37,099 nucleotides of DNA. Source: Akkermansia muciniphila (GTDB lineage: Bacteria; Verrucomicrobiota; Kiritimatiellia; RFP12; JAAYNR01). This document shows, in pieces, positions 25,289 to 34,031 of this stretch (positions within the stretch are counted from its first letter, which is position 1; every line of letters starts with the position of its first letter). A program made the translations under genes and the position numbers. The notes under the pieces were generated by a model. It made no database searches and had not been told where the DNA came from. It saw only the letters and a program-made list of their open reading frames with translations. The DNA is taken from NCBI GenBank assembly GCA_945870025.1, contig CAMBQN010000026.1, positions 1-37,099 on the forward strand. Direction: 5' to 3'.

Positions 25289-25341
25289 CCGACACCTTAC
25301 ACGCCCATCAACACGTTTCAGGAGATTACGGGAGCCTGGCT

Positions 25342-26733
25342 ATGAACAAGAAACCGAACATACTTTTCTTTTTCGCCGACGACCAGCGCTTCGACACGAT
25401 CCGCGCGCTTGGAAACAATGCCATCCACACGCCGAACCTGGATGCGCTGGCCGCCGCCGGCACGGTATTTTCACACGCGCACATTCCAGGCGGGAGTTGC
25501 GGCGCAGTGTGCATGCCCAGCCGTGCCATGCTTCACAGCGGGCGCACGCTGTACCACATCCAGGGACAAGGTGAGGAGATCCCGCCGAGTCACGTCACGC
25601 TGGCCGAGTGCCTGCGTCAGGACGGCTATCTCACCTTTGGCACTGGCAAGTGGCACAACGGAACCGCGTCTTATGCGCGAAGCTTCGAATGCGGCGACGA
25701 AATATTTTTCGGCGGCATGGAGGATCACTGGATGGTCCCCCTCTGCCAGTTCGATCCCACAGGCCGGTACGAGCGCTATGCCCCGTGCATACGCAATCCA
25801 TGGTTGACGAACAAAGTAGAACAGCGCCGGGGAGACCATTTCCACGCCGGGCAACACTCCACCGATATCTTTGCCGACTCCTCCATCCGCTTTATCGAGC
25901 AATGGAACGGCACAAGGCCGTTCTTCATGTACACCTCGCTCATGGCGCCGCACGACCCGCGCAGCATGCCAGAGGAGTTTCTGAAGCTGTATGATCCCGA
26001 CAAGATCGATCTGCCGCCCAATTTTGTCCCAGAGCATGCCATCGATACGGGCGCGCTGCGCATCCGCGACGAGATGCTCGCCGCCATCCCGCGCATGCCG
26101 CAGGAGATCCGGCGGCACATCGCAGACTACTATGCCATGATCTCCCATCTGGATGCCGCCCTGGGCCGCGTCCTCGCCGCGCTGCGCAAGAAGGGCGCTC
26201 TCGACAACACCATCATTGTCTTTTCCGGTGACAATGGCCTGGCCATTGGCCAGCACGGGTTGATGGGAAAGCAGAGCGTCTACGATCACAGCGTCCGGGT
26301 CCCGCTGATCTTTGCCGGCCCAGGCATTCCCAAGGGGCGGCAGAGTGACGCGCTGGTGTACCTGCTGGACATCTTCCCAACGCTCTGTGGTCTGACCGGC
26401 ACGCCGGTTCCCGATTCCGTGGAGGGCGTCAGCCTGCTCCCCTGCCTGAAGGACCCGACCACACAACCGCGCCAGGATCTGTATCTGGCCTACGAGAGGA
26501 GCATCCGCGGCCTGACCGACGGCCGGCACAAGCTGATCGAGTACGCCTGCGGCGCAACGCAGTTGTTCGATCTGGTCGCCGACCCCTTTGAGACACGCAA
26601 CCTGGCGGAGCGCGAAGATTCAAAGCCCACTTTGTCCAGCCTGCGACAGCGGCTTGTGCAGACCGCCCGCGAATGGGACGATCAGGCACATCACACCGGC
26701 GCAGCCTTCTGGCATCGGCGGACGGATCTGTGA
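25342..26733 (+). CDS. Type I sulfatase 3 (C-M-P-S-R motif)
   Basis: This is a 463-residue sulfatase. The frame is open to 25252, but the extra 30 codons are read from repeat sequence; the ATG at 25342 has a GGAG site 7 bases before it and gives the usual MNKKPNILFFFADDQRFD start. The formylglycine motif is C57-M-P-S-R61 with AMLHSG. GTGKWHNGT lies near residue 98 and FSGDNGLAIGQHGLMGK near 295. A C-terminal QLFDLVADPFETRNLAER segment is present. No signal peptide is present. It is the first gene of the second sulfatase unit, which ends with the anSME gene and DUF202. Substrate unknown. Confidence 0.93.
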   Translation: MNKKPNILFFFADDQRFDTIRALGNNAIHTPNLDALAAAGTVFSHAHIPGGSCGAVCMPSRAMLHSGRTLYHIQGQGEEIPPSHVTLAECLRQDGYLTFGTGKWHNGTASYARSFECGDEIFFGGMEDHWMVPLCQFDPTGRYERYAPCIRNPWLTNKVEQRRGDHFHAGQHSTDIFADSSIRFIEQWNGTRPFFMYTSLMAPHDPRSMPEEFLKLYDPDKIDLPPNFVPEHAIDTGALRIRDEMLAAIPRMPQEIRRHIADYYAMISHLDAALGRVLAALRKKGALDNTIIVFSGDNGLAIGQHGLMGKQSVYDHSVRVPLIFAGPGIPKGRQSDALVYLLDIFPTLCGLTGTPVPDSVEGVSLLPCLKDPTTQPRQDLYLAYERSIRGLTDGRHKLIEYACGATQLFDLVADPFETRNLAEREDSKPTLSSLRQRLVQTAREWDDQAHHTGAAFWHRRTDL

Positions 26734-26782
26734 TCGCTCGTGTGAAGACCTTGTGAGCGAACCGAAAAAAGGAGAATGAGCA

Positions 26783-28372
26783 GTGAAACGCCCGAACATT
26801 CTTGTCATTCTCGCCGATGACATGGGTTTTTCCGACATTGGGTGTTTCGGGTCCGAGATCCGGACGCCGGCGCTCGATGGCATGGCGCAACAGGGCGTGC
26901 GGTTCACGCAAATGTACAACTGCGCCCGCTGTTGCCCCACGCGCGCCAGCCTCCTGACCGGGCTCTATCCGCATCAGGCAGGCGTGGGTCTCATGGTGGA
27001 CGACTACGGCTTCGGGCCGGCCTATCAGGGCTATCTGAACACCCATGGTGTCACCATTGCCGAAGCGCTGCAGCCGGCTGGCTATTCCACCTGGTACGCC
27101 GGCAAATGGCACACCTCGCCGGGAATGCCGCTCAGCGGGCCACCCACGGGCGAACCCGGCAGTCCGCGCAATCCCACGCCGCTCTCGCGCGGTTTCGAGC
27201 GGTTCTACGGGACACTGGCCGGCTGCGGCAGCTACTTCTATCCCAATGGCCTCATGGATCAGGAGCGGCACATCACGGCCGAAGACAGCGATTTCTACTA
27301 CACGGATGCGATCAGCGACAGGGCGTGCGGAATGATTACCGAGGCGTCCGGCGGGGAACGTCCCTTCTTCCTGCACGTCTGCTACACGGCCCCCCACTGG
27401 CCGCTGCATGCGCAACCCGACGACATCGAGCGGTATCGCGGCGCATACCGGAAAGGCTGGGACCACTTCCGGACGGCACGCCACGAGGAACTCAAGGGAC
27501 TGGGCATTCTCAACCCGAAGTGGGACATCTCCCCGAAGGATTGGGGGTGGCGCGATTTCGCAAGCCACAGCGCCTCGCGCCAGGAGTGGGAAGACCTGCG
27601 CATGGCCGTCTACGCGGCGCAAGTCGAGAGCATGGACCGCGGCATCGGCCGGATACTCGAGACCCTTCAGGCCGCTGGCGTTGCGGACAACACCCTGGTC
27701 ATGTTCCTGAGCGACAATGGCGGCTGTGCCGAGTTCCTCAACGAGGACGGCAACAGCAAAACATGGCCAGGCATGTACGGTCTCACGGCGCGCCCCGGTC
27801 AGGTCTGTACGGTCGGTAACATCGAGCATCTGGCTCCCGGTCCGGCGACCACGTTTATGAGCTACGACCAGCCATGGGCCAACGTGTCCAACGCGCCCTT
27901 CCGGCTCTACAAGCACTGGGTTCATGAAGGCGGCATTTCTACGCCGTGCGTCGTCCGGTGGCCGGCGGGCATGCAGAAGACCGGACACATCAGCCACCGC
28001 CCCTGTCATGTGATCGACATCATGGCAACCTGTCTGGAGCTGGCCGGCGCCAGGTATCCGGGCGAATATCGGGGAACGGCGATTCTTCCGTTCGAAGGGG
28101 AGAGCTTCCTGCCACTGCTCCAGGGCCGGGACGTGCCGCGCGAGCGCCCGCTCTTCTGGGAACACGAAGGGAACAGCGCCGTGCGCGATGGCGACTGGAA
28201 ACTCGTCCGGCAACACGGCCACGACTGGGAGCTCTACAATATGCTGGAGGATCGGACCGAATTGTGCGATCTTTCCGGCGGGAACGAAGCGATCAGGAAT
28301 CGGTTGCTTCGACAGTACAAGGAATGGGCCCAGCGCTGCGGTGCTCGCGACTGGCCGTTGCACAGGATCTGA
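26783..28372 (+). CDS. Type I sulfatase 4, arylsulfatase A-like (C-C-P-T-R motif)
   Basis: This 529-residue protein starts at a GTG with an AAAAGGAG ribosome site 8 bases upstream. It opens RPNILVILADDMGFSDIG (double metal-binding Asp). The modification motif is C50-C-P-T-R54 with ASLLTG. YAGKWHTS lies near residue 105 and FLSDNGGCAEF near 308. Length and late segments (GARYPGEYRG, EGESFLPLLQG, AVRDGDWKLVRQ) are typical of classical arylsulfatases. No signal peptide is present. A 20-base stretch coding GDWKLVR is identical to the sulfatase pseudogene at 18680, suggesting close paralogy. It lies 49 bases after sulfatase 3. Confidence 0.93.
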   Translation: MKRPNILVILADDMGFSDIGCFGSEIRTPALDGMAQQGVRFTQMYNCARCCPTRASLLTGLYPHQAGVGLMVDDYGFGPAYQGYLNTHGVTIAEALQPAGYSTWYAGKWHTSPGMPLSGPPTGEPGSPRNPTPLSRGFERFYGTLAGCGSYFYPNGLMDQERHITAEDSDFYYTDAISDRACGMITEASGGERPFFLHVCYTAPHWPLHAQPDDIERYRGAYRKGWDHFRTARHEELKGLGILNPKWDISPKDWGWRDFASHSASRQEWEDLRMAVYAAQVESMDRGIGRILETLQAAGVADNTLVMFLSDNGGCAEFLNEDGNSKTWPGMYGLTARPGQVCTVGNIEHLAPGPATTFMSYDQPWANVSNAPFRLYKHWVHEGGISTPCVVRWPAGMQKTGHISHRPCHVIDIMATCLELAGARYPGEYRGTAILPFEGESFLPLLQGRDVPRERPLFWEHEGNSAVRDGDWKLVRQHGHDWELYNMLEDRTELCDLSGGNEAIRNRLLRQYKEWAQRCGARDWPLHRI

Positions 28373-28421
28373 GCACGATATGTTTAGCAGGAGCAGGAAG
28401 AAGAGTGACGCGGGAGCGAGC

Positions 28422-29849
28422 ATGAAGAAGCCCAATATTCTTTTCATTCTGATTGACGATCTGGGTTGGCGCGATCTGGCCTGCTACGGCAGCACCTTCT
28501 ATGAGACGCCCAACCTCGACCGGCTCGCCGGCGAAGGCCTGCGGCTCACGGATGCCTATGCGGCTTGTCCGGTGTGTTTGCCGACGCGGGCGAGCCTGCT
28601 GACGGGTAAGTATCCGGCGATGATCGGCATTACGGACTGGATCGACTGGGGCGGGCATTTGCACCCGCAGCGTGGCCGATTGATCGAGGCCCCGTATCTC
28701 AAGGGCATGCCGGAGTCGGAAGTGACCGTGGCGCAAGCCTTGCGCGAAGGCTGCTACCGCACCTGGCATGTGGGCAAGTGGCATCTGGGCGGGCCGGGTC
28801 GCTATCCCACCGATTGCGGTTTCGACGTCAATGTCGGCGGTTGCGAATGGGGCATGCCGCAAAATGGTTACTTCAGCCCCTGGGGCATTCCCGGCCTGGC
28901 GGATGCGCGCCCGGGCACCTATCTGACCGACCATCTCACCGAAGCGGCCATCGAGCTCATCCGGCAGCCCGACCCGCGCCCCTTCTTTCTGCATCTTTCG
29001 CACTACGCGGTGCACACCCCGATCCAGGCGCCGCCGGAACTGGTGGCCAAGTACACGGCCAAGGCGAAACGGCTGGGGCTCGACCAGGTGAACCCGATAC
29101 GCCACGGAGATCACTTCAAGACGGAGCCAAACCGCGATAAAGTGGTCAAGCATCGTGTCCTTCAGTCCGACTCCGCGTATGCCGCGATGGTGGAGAATCT
29201 GGACACCAACATCGGTCGCGTGCTCAAGACGCTGGAAGAAACCGGGCAGGCGGAGAACACCCTCGTCATCTTCACCTCCGACAACGGCGGTCTTTCCGCG
29301 GGCGGGGAAGGCGAGCCCACCTCCAACTTGCCGCTGCAGGCCGGCAAGGGCTGGATGTACGACGGGGGGGTCCGCGAGCCGTATATCTTCCGCTGGCCCG
29401 GCCGGGTGCAGCCGGGTGCCACCAGCCGCGTGCCCGTGACAAGTCCTGACATCTATCCGACGCTACTTGCCGCCGCCGGGTTGCCGTTGCGGCCGGCGCA
29501 GCATACGGATGGCGTTAATCTCATGCCGCTGCTCCAGGGTGACGACGCGTTCGATCGGGGCCCGATCTTCTGGCACTATCCGCACTACGGCAACCAGGGC
29601 GGCGAGCCCGGATCCGCGGTGCGGCACAAGAACTGGAAGCTGATCGAGTTCTTTGAGGACCATCGCCTCGAACTCTACGATGTCGACGCGGACCCCGGCG
29701 AGACGGTCGATTGCTCGCCCACGCATCCGGCGATGGCCCATGACCTGCACCAGACCCTGGTTGCCTGGCGTCACAGAACCGGCGCCAAGATACCAGAACC
29801 GAATCCAGGCTGGACAGAGCGGAGTCGACAAGGAGAAGCACAGAAGTGA
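28422..29849 (+). CDS. Type I sulfatase 5 (C-L-P-T-R motif)
   Basis: This is a 475-residue sulfatase. The frame is open to 28188; the ATG at 28422 is preferred for its GGGAG site and the standard MKKPNILFILIDDLGW start. An ATG at 28380 (14 extra codons) is the alternative. The formylglycine motif is C52-L-P-T-R56 with ASLLTGKYP. HVGKWHLGGPG lies near residue 117 and FTSDNGGLSAGGEG near 283. The end has LELYDVDADPGETVDCS. There is no signal peptide. Its stop codon overlaps a GTG that opens a 28-codon frame leading into the anSME gene, so sulfatase and maturase expression look linked. Confidence 0.93.
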   Translation: MKKPNILFILIDDLGWRDLACYGSTFYETPNLDRLAGEGLRLTDAYAACPVCLPTRASLLTGKYPAMIGITDWIDWGGHLHPQRGRLIEAPYLKGMPESEVTVAQALREGCYRTWHVGKWHLGGPGRYPTDCGFDVNVGGCEWGMPQNGYFSPWGIPGLADARPGTYLTDHLTEAAIELIRQPDPRPFFLHLSHYAVHTPIQAPPELVAKYTAKAKRLGLDQVNPIRHGDHFKTEPNRDKVVKHRVLQSDSAYAAMVENLDTNIGRVLKTLEETGQAENTLVIFTSDNGGLSAGGEGEPTSNLPLQAGKGWMYDGGVREPYIFRWPGRVQPGATSRVPVTSPDIYPTLLAAAGLPLRPAQHTDGVNLMPLLQGDDAFDRGPIFWHYPHYGNQGGEPGSAVRHKNWKLIEFFEDHRLELYDVDADPGETVDCSPTHPAMAHDLHQTLVAWRHRTGAKIPEPNPGWTERSRQGEAQK

Positions 29850-29932
29850 CTGAAAAGATGAAAGAACCGGAGAGAAAGCCCAATCAGGCTGGCGAGACGG
29901 GGCGGCCGGCGGGAGGGAAATCGGATGAATAG
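29846..29932 (+). CDS. 28-residue coupled small ORF between sulfatase 5 and anSME
   Basis: A GTG at 29846 overlaps the sulfatase 5 stop (GTGA) and has an AGGAG site 9 bases upstream. The frame reads MTEKMKEPERKPNQAGETG and more, ending at 29932 just past the anSME start at 29925. The peptide is very hydrophilic and matches nothing I recognise. The placement suggests a leader that passes ribosomes from the sulfatase to the maturase. A real small protein or a chance frame are both possible. Confidence 0.35.
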   Translation: MTEKMKEPERKPNQAGETGRPAGGKSDE

Positions 29933-31202
29933 GCCCGTGGACAAGTACGATGCCCCGTCCCTGATGGCGAAGCCCGGGGGCAGCCAGTTCCATGTCATGA
30001 TCAAGCCGGTCGGCGCTGCCTGCAACCTGGCCTGCACCTACTGCTTCTACCTGGGCAAGGCTTCGCTCGCCGGCGCCCCGGCCCCACGCCGCATGTCGGA
30101 TGAAGTGCTGACGGAGTTCATCCGCCAGTATGTCGAGAGCGTGACGGGCGACGTGGTCTTCTCCTGGCAGGGCGGCGAGCCGACAACGCTGGGGCTGGAC
30201 TTCTTCCGCCAGGTGGTCGCGATCGAGGCGCAGTTCGCCCGGCCGGGACAGACCATCCTGAACGACCTGCAAACCAACGGCACTCTGCTCGACGAGGAGT
30301 GGTGCCGGTTTCTCAAACAGCATCAGTTCCTGGTCGGGCTCAGCATCGACGGGCCGCGGGAGATCCACGACCGCTGCCGAGTCACGAAGGGCGGCGAGCC
30401 GACCTTCGCCCGGGTGTTGGCCGCGGCACGCCTGCTGAAGATACACGGGGTGCCTTTCAACGCGATGGCGTGCATCCACCGGTACAACGCCCGGCGCCCG
30501 CTGGACGTATACCGCTTCCTGCGGCGCGAGCTCGGGGCCGACCGACTCCAGTTCATCCCGATCGTCGAGCACAAGGACTTCGAGCGGACGCCGCCGCAGG
30601 CGTGGGACCCGGCGACGTTGCCCTGCGACGGCGAGCCGCGCGCGCGGCCCGGGCAGCCGGATTCCGTCGTGACCGACTGGTCGGTGGATCCGGAGGATTG
30701 GGGCTACTTCCTTTGCAAGACCTTCGACGAGTGGCGGAACCGGGACATCGGCAAGGTCTACATCAACCACTTCGAGACGCTCGTGGCACAGCACATGGGG
30801 CTGCCTTCGCAGATCTGCGTGTACAGCGAGTTCTGCGGCAAGGCCCTGGCGTTGGAGAACGATGGATCCCTCTACGCCTGCGACCATTATGTCTATCCCG
30901 AATACGGCCTGGGCAATGTCCGGGCGACACCCCTCGGCGTGATGGCCCTATCGCGGCAGCAGGTCAAGTTCGGCTACGCCAAACACGAAACACTGCCGTC
31001 GCAGTGCAACCAGTGCCCGTATCTGCGGGATTGCTGGGGCGAGTGCCCGAAGAACCGCCTGATCCGCACTGCGGACGGAGAACCGGGGCTGAACTATCTC
31101 TGCCGCGGCTTCAAGCAGTTCTTCGCACACGCCATCCCTGAGGTGGACCGCATTGTGAAGCACTTGCGTGGAAGAAATAATACGGAGGTTAAACAAGCAT
31201 GA
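29925..31202 (+). CDS. Anaerobic sulfatase-maturating enzyme (radical SAM, SPASM)
   Basis: This 425-residue cytosolic radical-SAM enzyme should oxidise the active-site Cys of sulfatases to formylglycine without oxygen. The radical-SAM cluster motif is C33-x3-C37-x2-C40 (CNLACTYC), and the family VFSWQGGEPT segment lies near residues 81-90. The SPASM-type C-terminal part has the expected cysteines for two auxiliary clusters: CVYSEFCG, YACDHYVYPEYGLGN, CNQCPYLRDCWGECPKNR and YLCRGF. Length matches known anSMEs. A GGGAGGG site precedes the ATG. The position directly after three Cys-type sulfatases supports the role. It is equivalent to genes called anSME, chuR or aslB. Confidence 0.95.
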   Translation: MNRPVDKYDAPSLMAKPGGSQFHVMIKPVGAACNLACTYCFYLGKASLAGAPAPRRMSDEVLTEFIRQYVESVTGDVVFSWQGGEPTTLGLDFFRQVVAIEAQFARPGQTILNDLQTNGTLLDEEWCRFLKQHQFLVGLSIDGPREIHDRCRVTKGGEPTFARVLAAARLLKIHGVPFNAMACIHRYNARRPLDVYRFLRRELGADRLQFIPIVEHKDFERTPPQAWDPATLPCDGEPRARPGQPDSVVTDWSVDPEDWGYFLCKTFDEWRNRDIGKVYINHFETLVAQHMGLPSQICVYSEFCGKALALENDGSLYACDHYVYPEYGLGNVRATPLGVMALSRQQVKFGYAKHETLPSQCNQCPYLRDCWGECPKNRLIRTADGEPGLNYLCRGFKQFFAHAIPEVDRIVKHLRGRNNTEVKQA

Positions 31203-31534
31203 ACGAGGCAACCGAGGTTACACCTTATTCCAGATTCGAGGGCGAGGATTTGATCTTGCGCGATGAACTCGCGATCGACCGCACCCTGTTGGCGAATGAA
31301 CGGACCCTCCTCGCCTATCTGCGCGCGGCGGTGTCGCTCGTGATCGCGGGCGTGTCGATCATGCACTTTTCGCAAGCAGGCTGGTTCCAAACCATGGGCA
31401 TTGCGTGCCTGCCTGGCGGTATTGCAACGGGCGTCGTCGGAGTACTGCGATCCCGGAAGATGAACAACGCCATTTCGCTCCTTCGAAGGCGTATTGAGGA
31501 GAACAGGTCCGTTGTTCCCGCTTCGCAGGCATGA
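31199..31534 (+). CDS. DUF202 family inner-membrane protein
   Basis: This 111-residue protein has the DUF202 signature LANERTLLAYLRAAVSLVIAGVS and two predicted membrane segments (about residues 41-60 and 66-85), with soluble ends. The function of DUF202 proteins is unknown to me. The ATG overlaps the anSME stop by four bases and has a perfect GGAGG site 9 bases upstream, so it belongs to the sulfatase-anSME operon. A possible role is at the membrane alongside desulfation or transport, but nothing in the sequence proves this. Confidence 0.85.
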   Translation: MNEATEVTPYSRFEGEDLILRDELAIDRTLLANERTLLAYLRAAVSLVIAGVSIMHFSQAGWFQTMGIACLPGGIATGVVGVLRSRKMNNAISLLRRRIEENRSVVPASQA

Positions 31535-31617
31535 AGTGAATGCTTCTGGCGACGTTGGCGTCTTCCACGTCCTGGGGCGGTCGCAATCGAAGGGAGTAGG
31601 GGACGGGCTTTGCGACC

Positions 31618-31931
31618 TCCTAGAGGTTGATGATGCGTTCGGCGGTCATCTGCGCCAAGGGAATGGCGACCTGGCTGTCTTGCAGGCTGGCCGAACTGAG
31701 GATGAAACTGACGGGGATATCGCCGTCGATCACGTCCAGATGGGCCTTGTACCCACGCCAGCATTCGGTCTTATCCTGGCTGTTCTTCTTACAGCCTCAG
31801 TCGCAAACTGTGGACAAATCGGCCAGATTCGCCTTCGGCTTGGCCGCAGCCTTCTCGCGAGCGTGAATCGCGGTGGCGTCGCGGCTGACGTGTCCGGCGA
31901 GCTTCTCACCATAGTGCCCACCCCGTTCTTT
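31618..31931 (-). pseudogene. Degraded IS transposase fragment (DDE type)
   Basis: On the minus strand a single frame reads KERGGHYGEKLAGHVSRDATAI, then GCKKNSQDKTECWRGYKAHLD, and DGDIPVSFILSSASLQDSQ, ending at TAERIINL. This pattern (HVSRDATAIxAREK, GYKxHLDxxDGxIPxSxIxxSASxxDSQ) belongs to DDE transposases of the IS4/IS1182-like group. There are stop codons within it (after the TVCD segment and after IINL), and both ends are missing. It is a dead remnant between the sulfatase-anSME operon and the envelope operon. No intact terminal inverted repeats were identified. Confidence 0.75.
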
Positions 31932-31944
31932 TGAGTGACGGATA

Positions 31945-31979
31945 AGTTATAAAATATTGCTCAGCAAAAAGATATAACT
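31945..31979. promoter_or_regulatory. AT-rich inverted repeat upstream of the envelope operon
   Basis: AGTTATA at 31945-31951 is complementary to TATAACT at 31973-31979 with a 21-base spacer. It lies in the most AT-rich part of the window, ~120 bases before the outer-membrane protein start. It could be an operator or promoter region. An insertion-sequence scar is an alternative because the dead transposase ends 14 bases away. Confidence 0.4.
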
Positions 31980-32101
31980 ATTTTAAAGAAAAATAGAGGG
32001 TAGACAAACGCCTTGGAATGTGCGACACTACTCTTGTTCGTTTTGGGCGCGGTATGCTGCCGCGCAGAAAACGATGGGGCAAGAGCCTCGGGTGAAAGAA
32101 A

Positions 32102-33307
32102 ATGGGCATGACTGGCCGCATACACAGCTTCAGCACACTCACTCGCGCACTCGCCATTTCCGGCTTGGTGGCCGGGAGCGTGAGCGCGGCGTTTGCATCG
32201 GACGATCCTTTCGTAGACATAGCCGCGCCACTATCCGCAACGCCTACCGCCTTGACTGAACCGGAGTGGACCGACAACCTGCTCCTGCGCAAGGAGGTGT
32301 ACCTCCTCTTCGCAACGGGCCACGATGATTTTGACGAGACGCGCGGCGCGATGTCACGGCTCTCCGCGGGGTTCGAGGTGCAGAAGCGTTTCGCCACGGC
32401 GACGCGCACCGTGGCGTCCGTCGATTACCAGGGACGGTTCGTGTATCGGGATCATGTGCTGGACATCTCCGCCGACCCGATGGGGCGGGAAGCGGCGCAT
32501 TGGGAGTACGAGACGCACAATGCGTATGTGGACATCTACAACATCCTGGGCGCGCCAGGGCGCGTCAATCTGCGGGGCGGCTATTTCTATCAGCCCTTTG
32601 GCCTGAACCAGCAGACCGACACGCACGGGACACTCCTGCAGCTATTGAACGACCGGGTGTTTGGCTCGGAGCGCGACTGGCAAGCGACGGTGTACGGCAC
32701 GCTGACGGACGACCTGGACTACAACGTGGGTTATCTCTTCGGCGCGGGGCCGGACTTCGATTTGGAGGGGCAGGCGGGAATGTTGGTTGCACGTGTCGCC
32801 CTGAACAACGACTGGCTTTTCAAATACGGTCTGGAGGGCGGCGTCAGCTTCGCGACGGGCGAGCGCGTCGACGAGCATGCCGTGATGCGCAGCCCATCGG
32901 TTAACCGTGGCACCAATAGCACCCCGGTCGTGAGCACCTGGCGGATCGGTGCGGATCTGCGGCAACGGATCGATTCCGCTGTCGGGCCCTTTACGCTGAC
33001 CACGGAGGTCGCCGCGGGCGAGGACGAAAGCGATACGATCCTGTCGGGCCTGGCCCAGGCGGACTGGCTCCACCCCAGCCGCCGTGTGGGAGCTGCGGCG
33101 CAATACCTCCACTTCTGGCAGAATGTGGGGGATGGCGGGGCCAACTTCACGGACGCGCGCGTAAGCGGGGTGCTCACCTACTATTTGCGGAACGATGTGG
33201 GCAATGCGAACCTTTACTGGATCGCTCTGGCAGTGGAACGTCAGATCCGGCAGACGGACGGCCCCGAGGACACGCTGCTGATGGTGCAGGTTTATCGGTA
33301 TTGGTGA
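32102..33307 (+). CDS. Outer-membrane beta-barrel, porin-like protein
   Basis: This 401-residue exported protein has a signal peptide ending near AFA-S at residue 32. The mature part is built of alternating hydrophobic and polar strands (for example TVASVDYQGRFVYRDH, RVNLRGGYFYQPFGLN, YNVGYLFGAG, RVGAAAQYLHFW). It ends with an aromatic residue in VQVYRYW, the usual outer-membrane barrel signature. A barrel of roughly 16 strands is plausible. It begins the five-gene operon 32102-36369; an ATG two codons downstream is an alternative start. It may be a channel or surface component for the ABC system encoded after it. No specific family was recognised. Confidence 0.75.
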   Translation: MGMTGRIHSFSTLTRALAISGLVAGSVSAAFASDDPFVDIAAPLSATPTALTEPEWTDNLLLRKEVYLLFATGHDDFDETRGAMSRLSAGFEVQKRFATATRTVASVDYQGRFVYRDHVLDISADPMGREAAHWEYETHNAYVDIYNILGAPGRVNLRGGYFYQPFGLNQQTDTHGTLLQLLNDRVFGSERDWQATVYGTLTDDLDYNVGYLFGAGPDFDLEGQAGMLVARVALNNDWLFKYGLEGGVSFATGERVDEHAVMRSPSVNRGTNSTPVVSTWRIGADLRQRIDSAVGPFTLTTEVAAGEDESDTILSGLAQADWLHPSRRVGAAAQYLHFWQNVGDGGANFTDARVSGVLTYYLRNDVGNANLYWIALAVERQIRQTDGPEDTLLMVQVYRYW

Positions 33308-33320
33308 GGAGCGCGACAAG

Positions 33321-34031
33321 ATGAAAACAATTATGCGACTGGTGATGGGTGCTGCCCTGGCCGCGCTGGCGCTCTCTCCGTCGCGGTCGGCCGCTGCGGT
33401 CGGCTGCACGCTGAGCAATCCGGCGCGCGACCTCAAGGCGCTCTATCCGGAGATGACCTCGTATCGCGAGGACGTGAAGGAACTGCCGAAATTCCCGCAG
33501 GGGCGGGAGCTGTACGAGGCGCTCCAGGCGCGGGTCGGCAGCGACCTCGATCCGGTTTACGAGGCGTTCGACACGCCCTACACGCTCTATTCGGTTTTCA
33601 AAGGCGAGGCGCGGCTGGGCTACGTCCATGGCGTCAACGTGCCGGGGCGCGGCGGCGTAATCCAGGTCTTTGTGTCGGCCGATCCCGCGACCGCGGTCAT
33701 CAGCCGGCTCTTCTTCCAGCGGCTGGAGAGTCCGGGCGGAGCAGCGCTGCGCGCAAAAGAGACGCGCGCGCAGTTCACCGGGCTGTCGCTCGCGGACTTC
33801 TATAAGCACGATTACTATGCGGCCGTGGAACCGGGCAGCGCGACGGACAAGGTTGCGCAGCTCAAGCCGCCCGCCGAGTTGCCGGAGACCGCGCGACCGG
33901 ACTGGGACGCGACCCTGCGCGGGCTGCGCAAAAACCTGATCCTGCTCGACATCTTCGCGTTCGACCGGCGTCACGAACCGGTTTACCAGCGCGCCGAGGA
34001 GGCGCGCAAAAAAAAGGAGAGCAAACCATGA
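33321..34031 (+). CDS. Secreted FMN-binding-like protein
   Basis: This 236-residue protein has a signal peptide ending near SAAA (about residue 26), a Cys at 29 in VGCTLSNPARDLKALYPEMTSY, and a central segment YSVFKGEARLGYVHGVNVPG, GGVIQVFVSADP that resembles the FMN-binding (RnfG/NqrC-like) fold. The C-terminus is basic (EEARKKKESKP). It could carry a flavin or act as a periplasmic solute or metal partner; the usual covalent-FMN Ser/Thr motif is not clear. A GAGGAG site precedes the ATG, 13 bases after the barrel gene, and its stop overlaps the lipoprotein start. The FMN assignment is tentative. Confidence 0.55.
   Translation: MKTIMRLVMGAALAALALSPSRSAAAVGCTLSNPARDLKALYPEMTSYREDVKELPKFPQGRELYEALQARVGSDLDPVYEAFDTPYTLYSVFKGEARLGYVHGVNVPGRGGVIQVFVSADPATAVISRLFFQRLESPGGAALRAKETRAQFTGLSLADFYKHDYYAAVEPGSATDKVAQLKPPAELPETARPDWDATLRGLRKNLILLDIFAFDRRHEPVYQRAEEARKKKESKP

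Noticed and set aside
26429-28447. A 672-codon minus-strand open frame across sulfatases 3 and 4
   Set aside because: It is antisense to two well-supported sulfatases and contains no recognisable domain; long antisense frames are common in GC-rich genes.
29463-30887. A 474-codon minus-strand open frame across anSME
   Set aside because: It is the mirror of the radical-SAM gene, with no motif of its own and no ribosome site.
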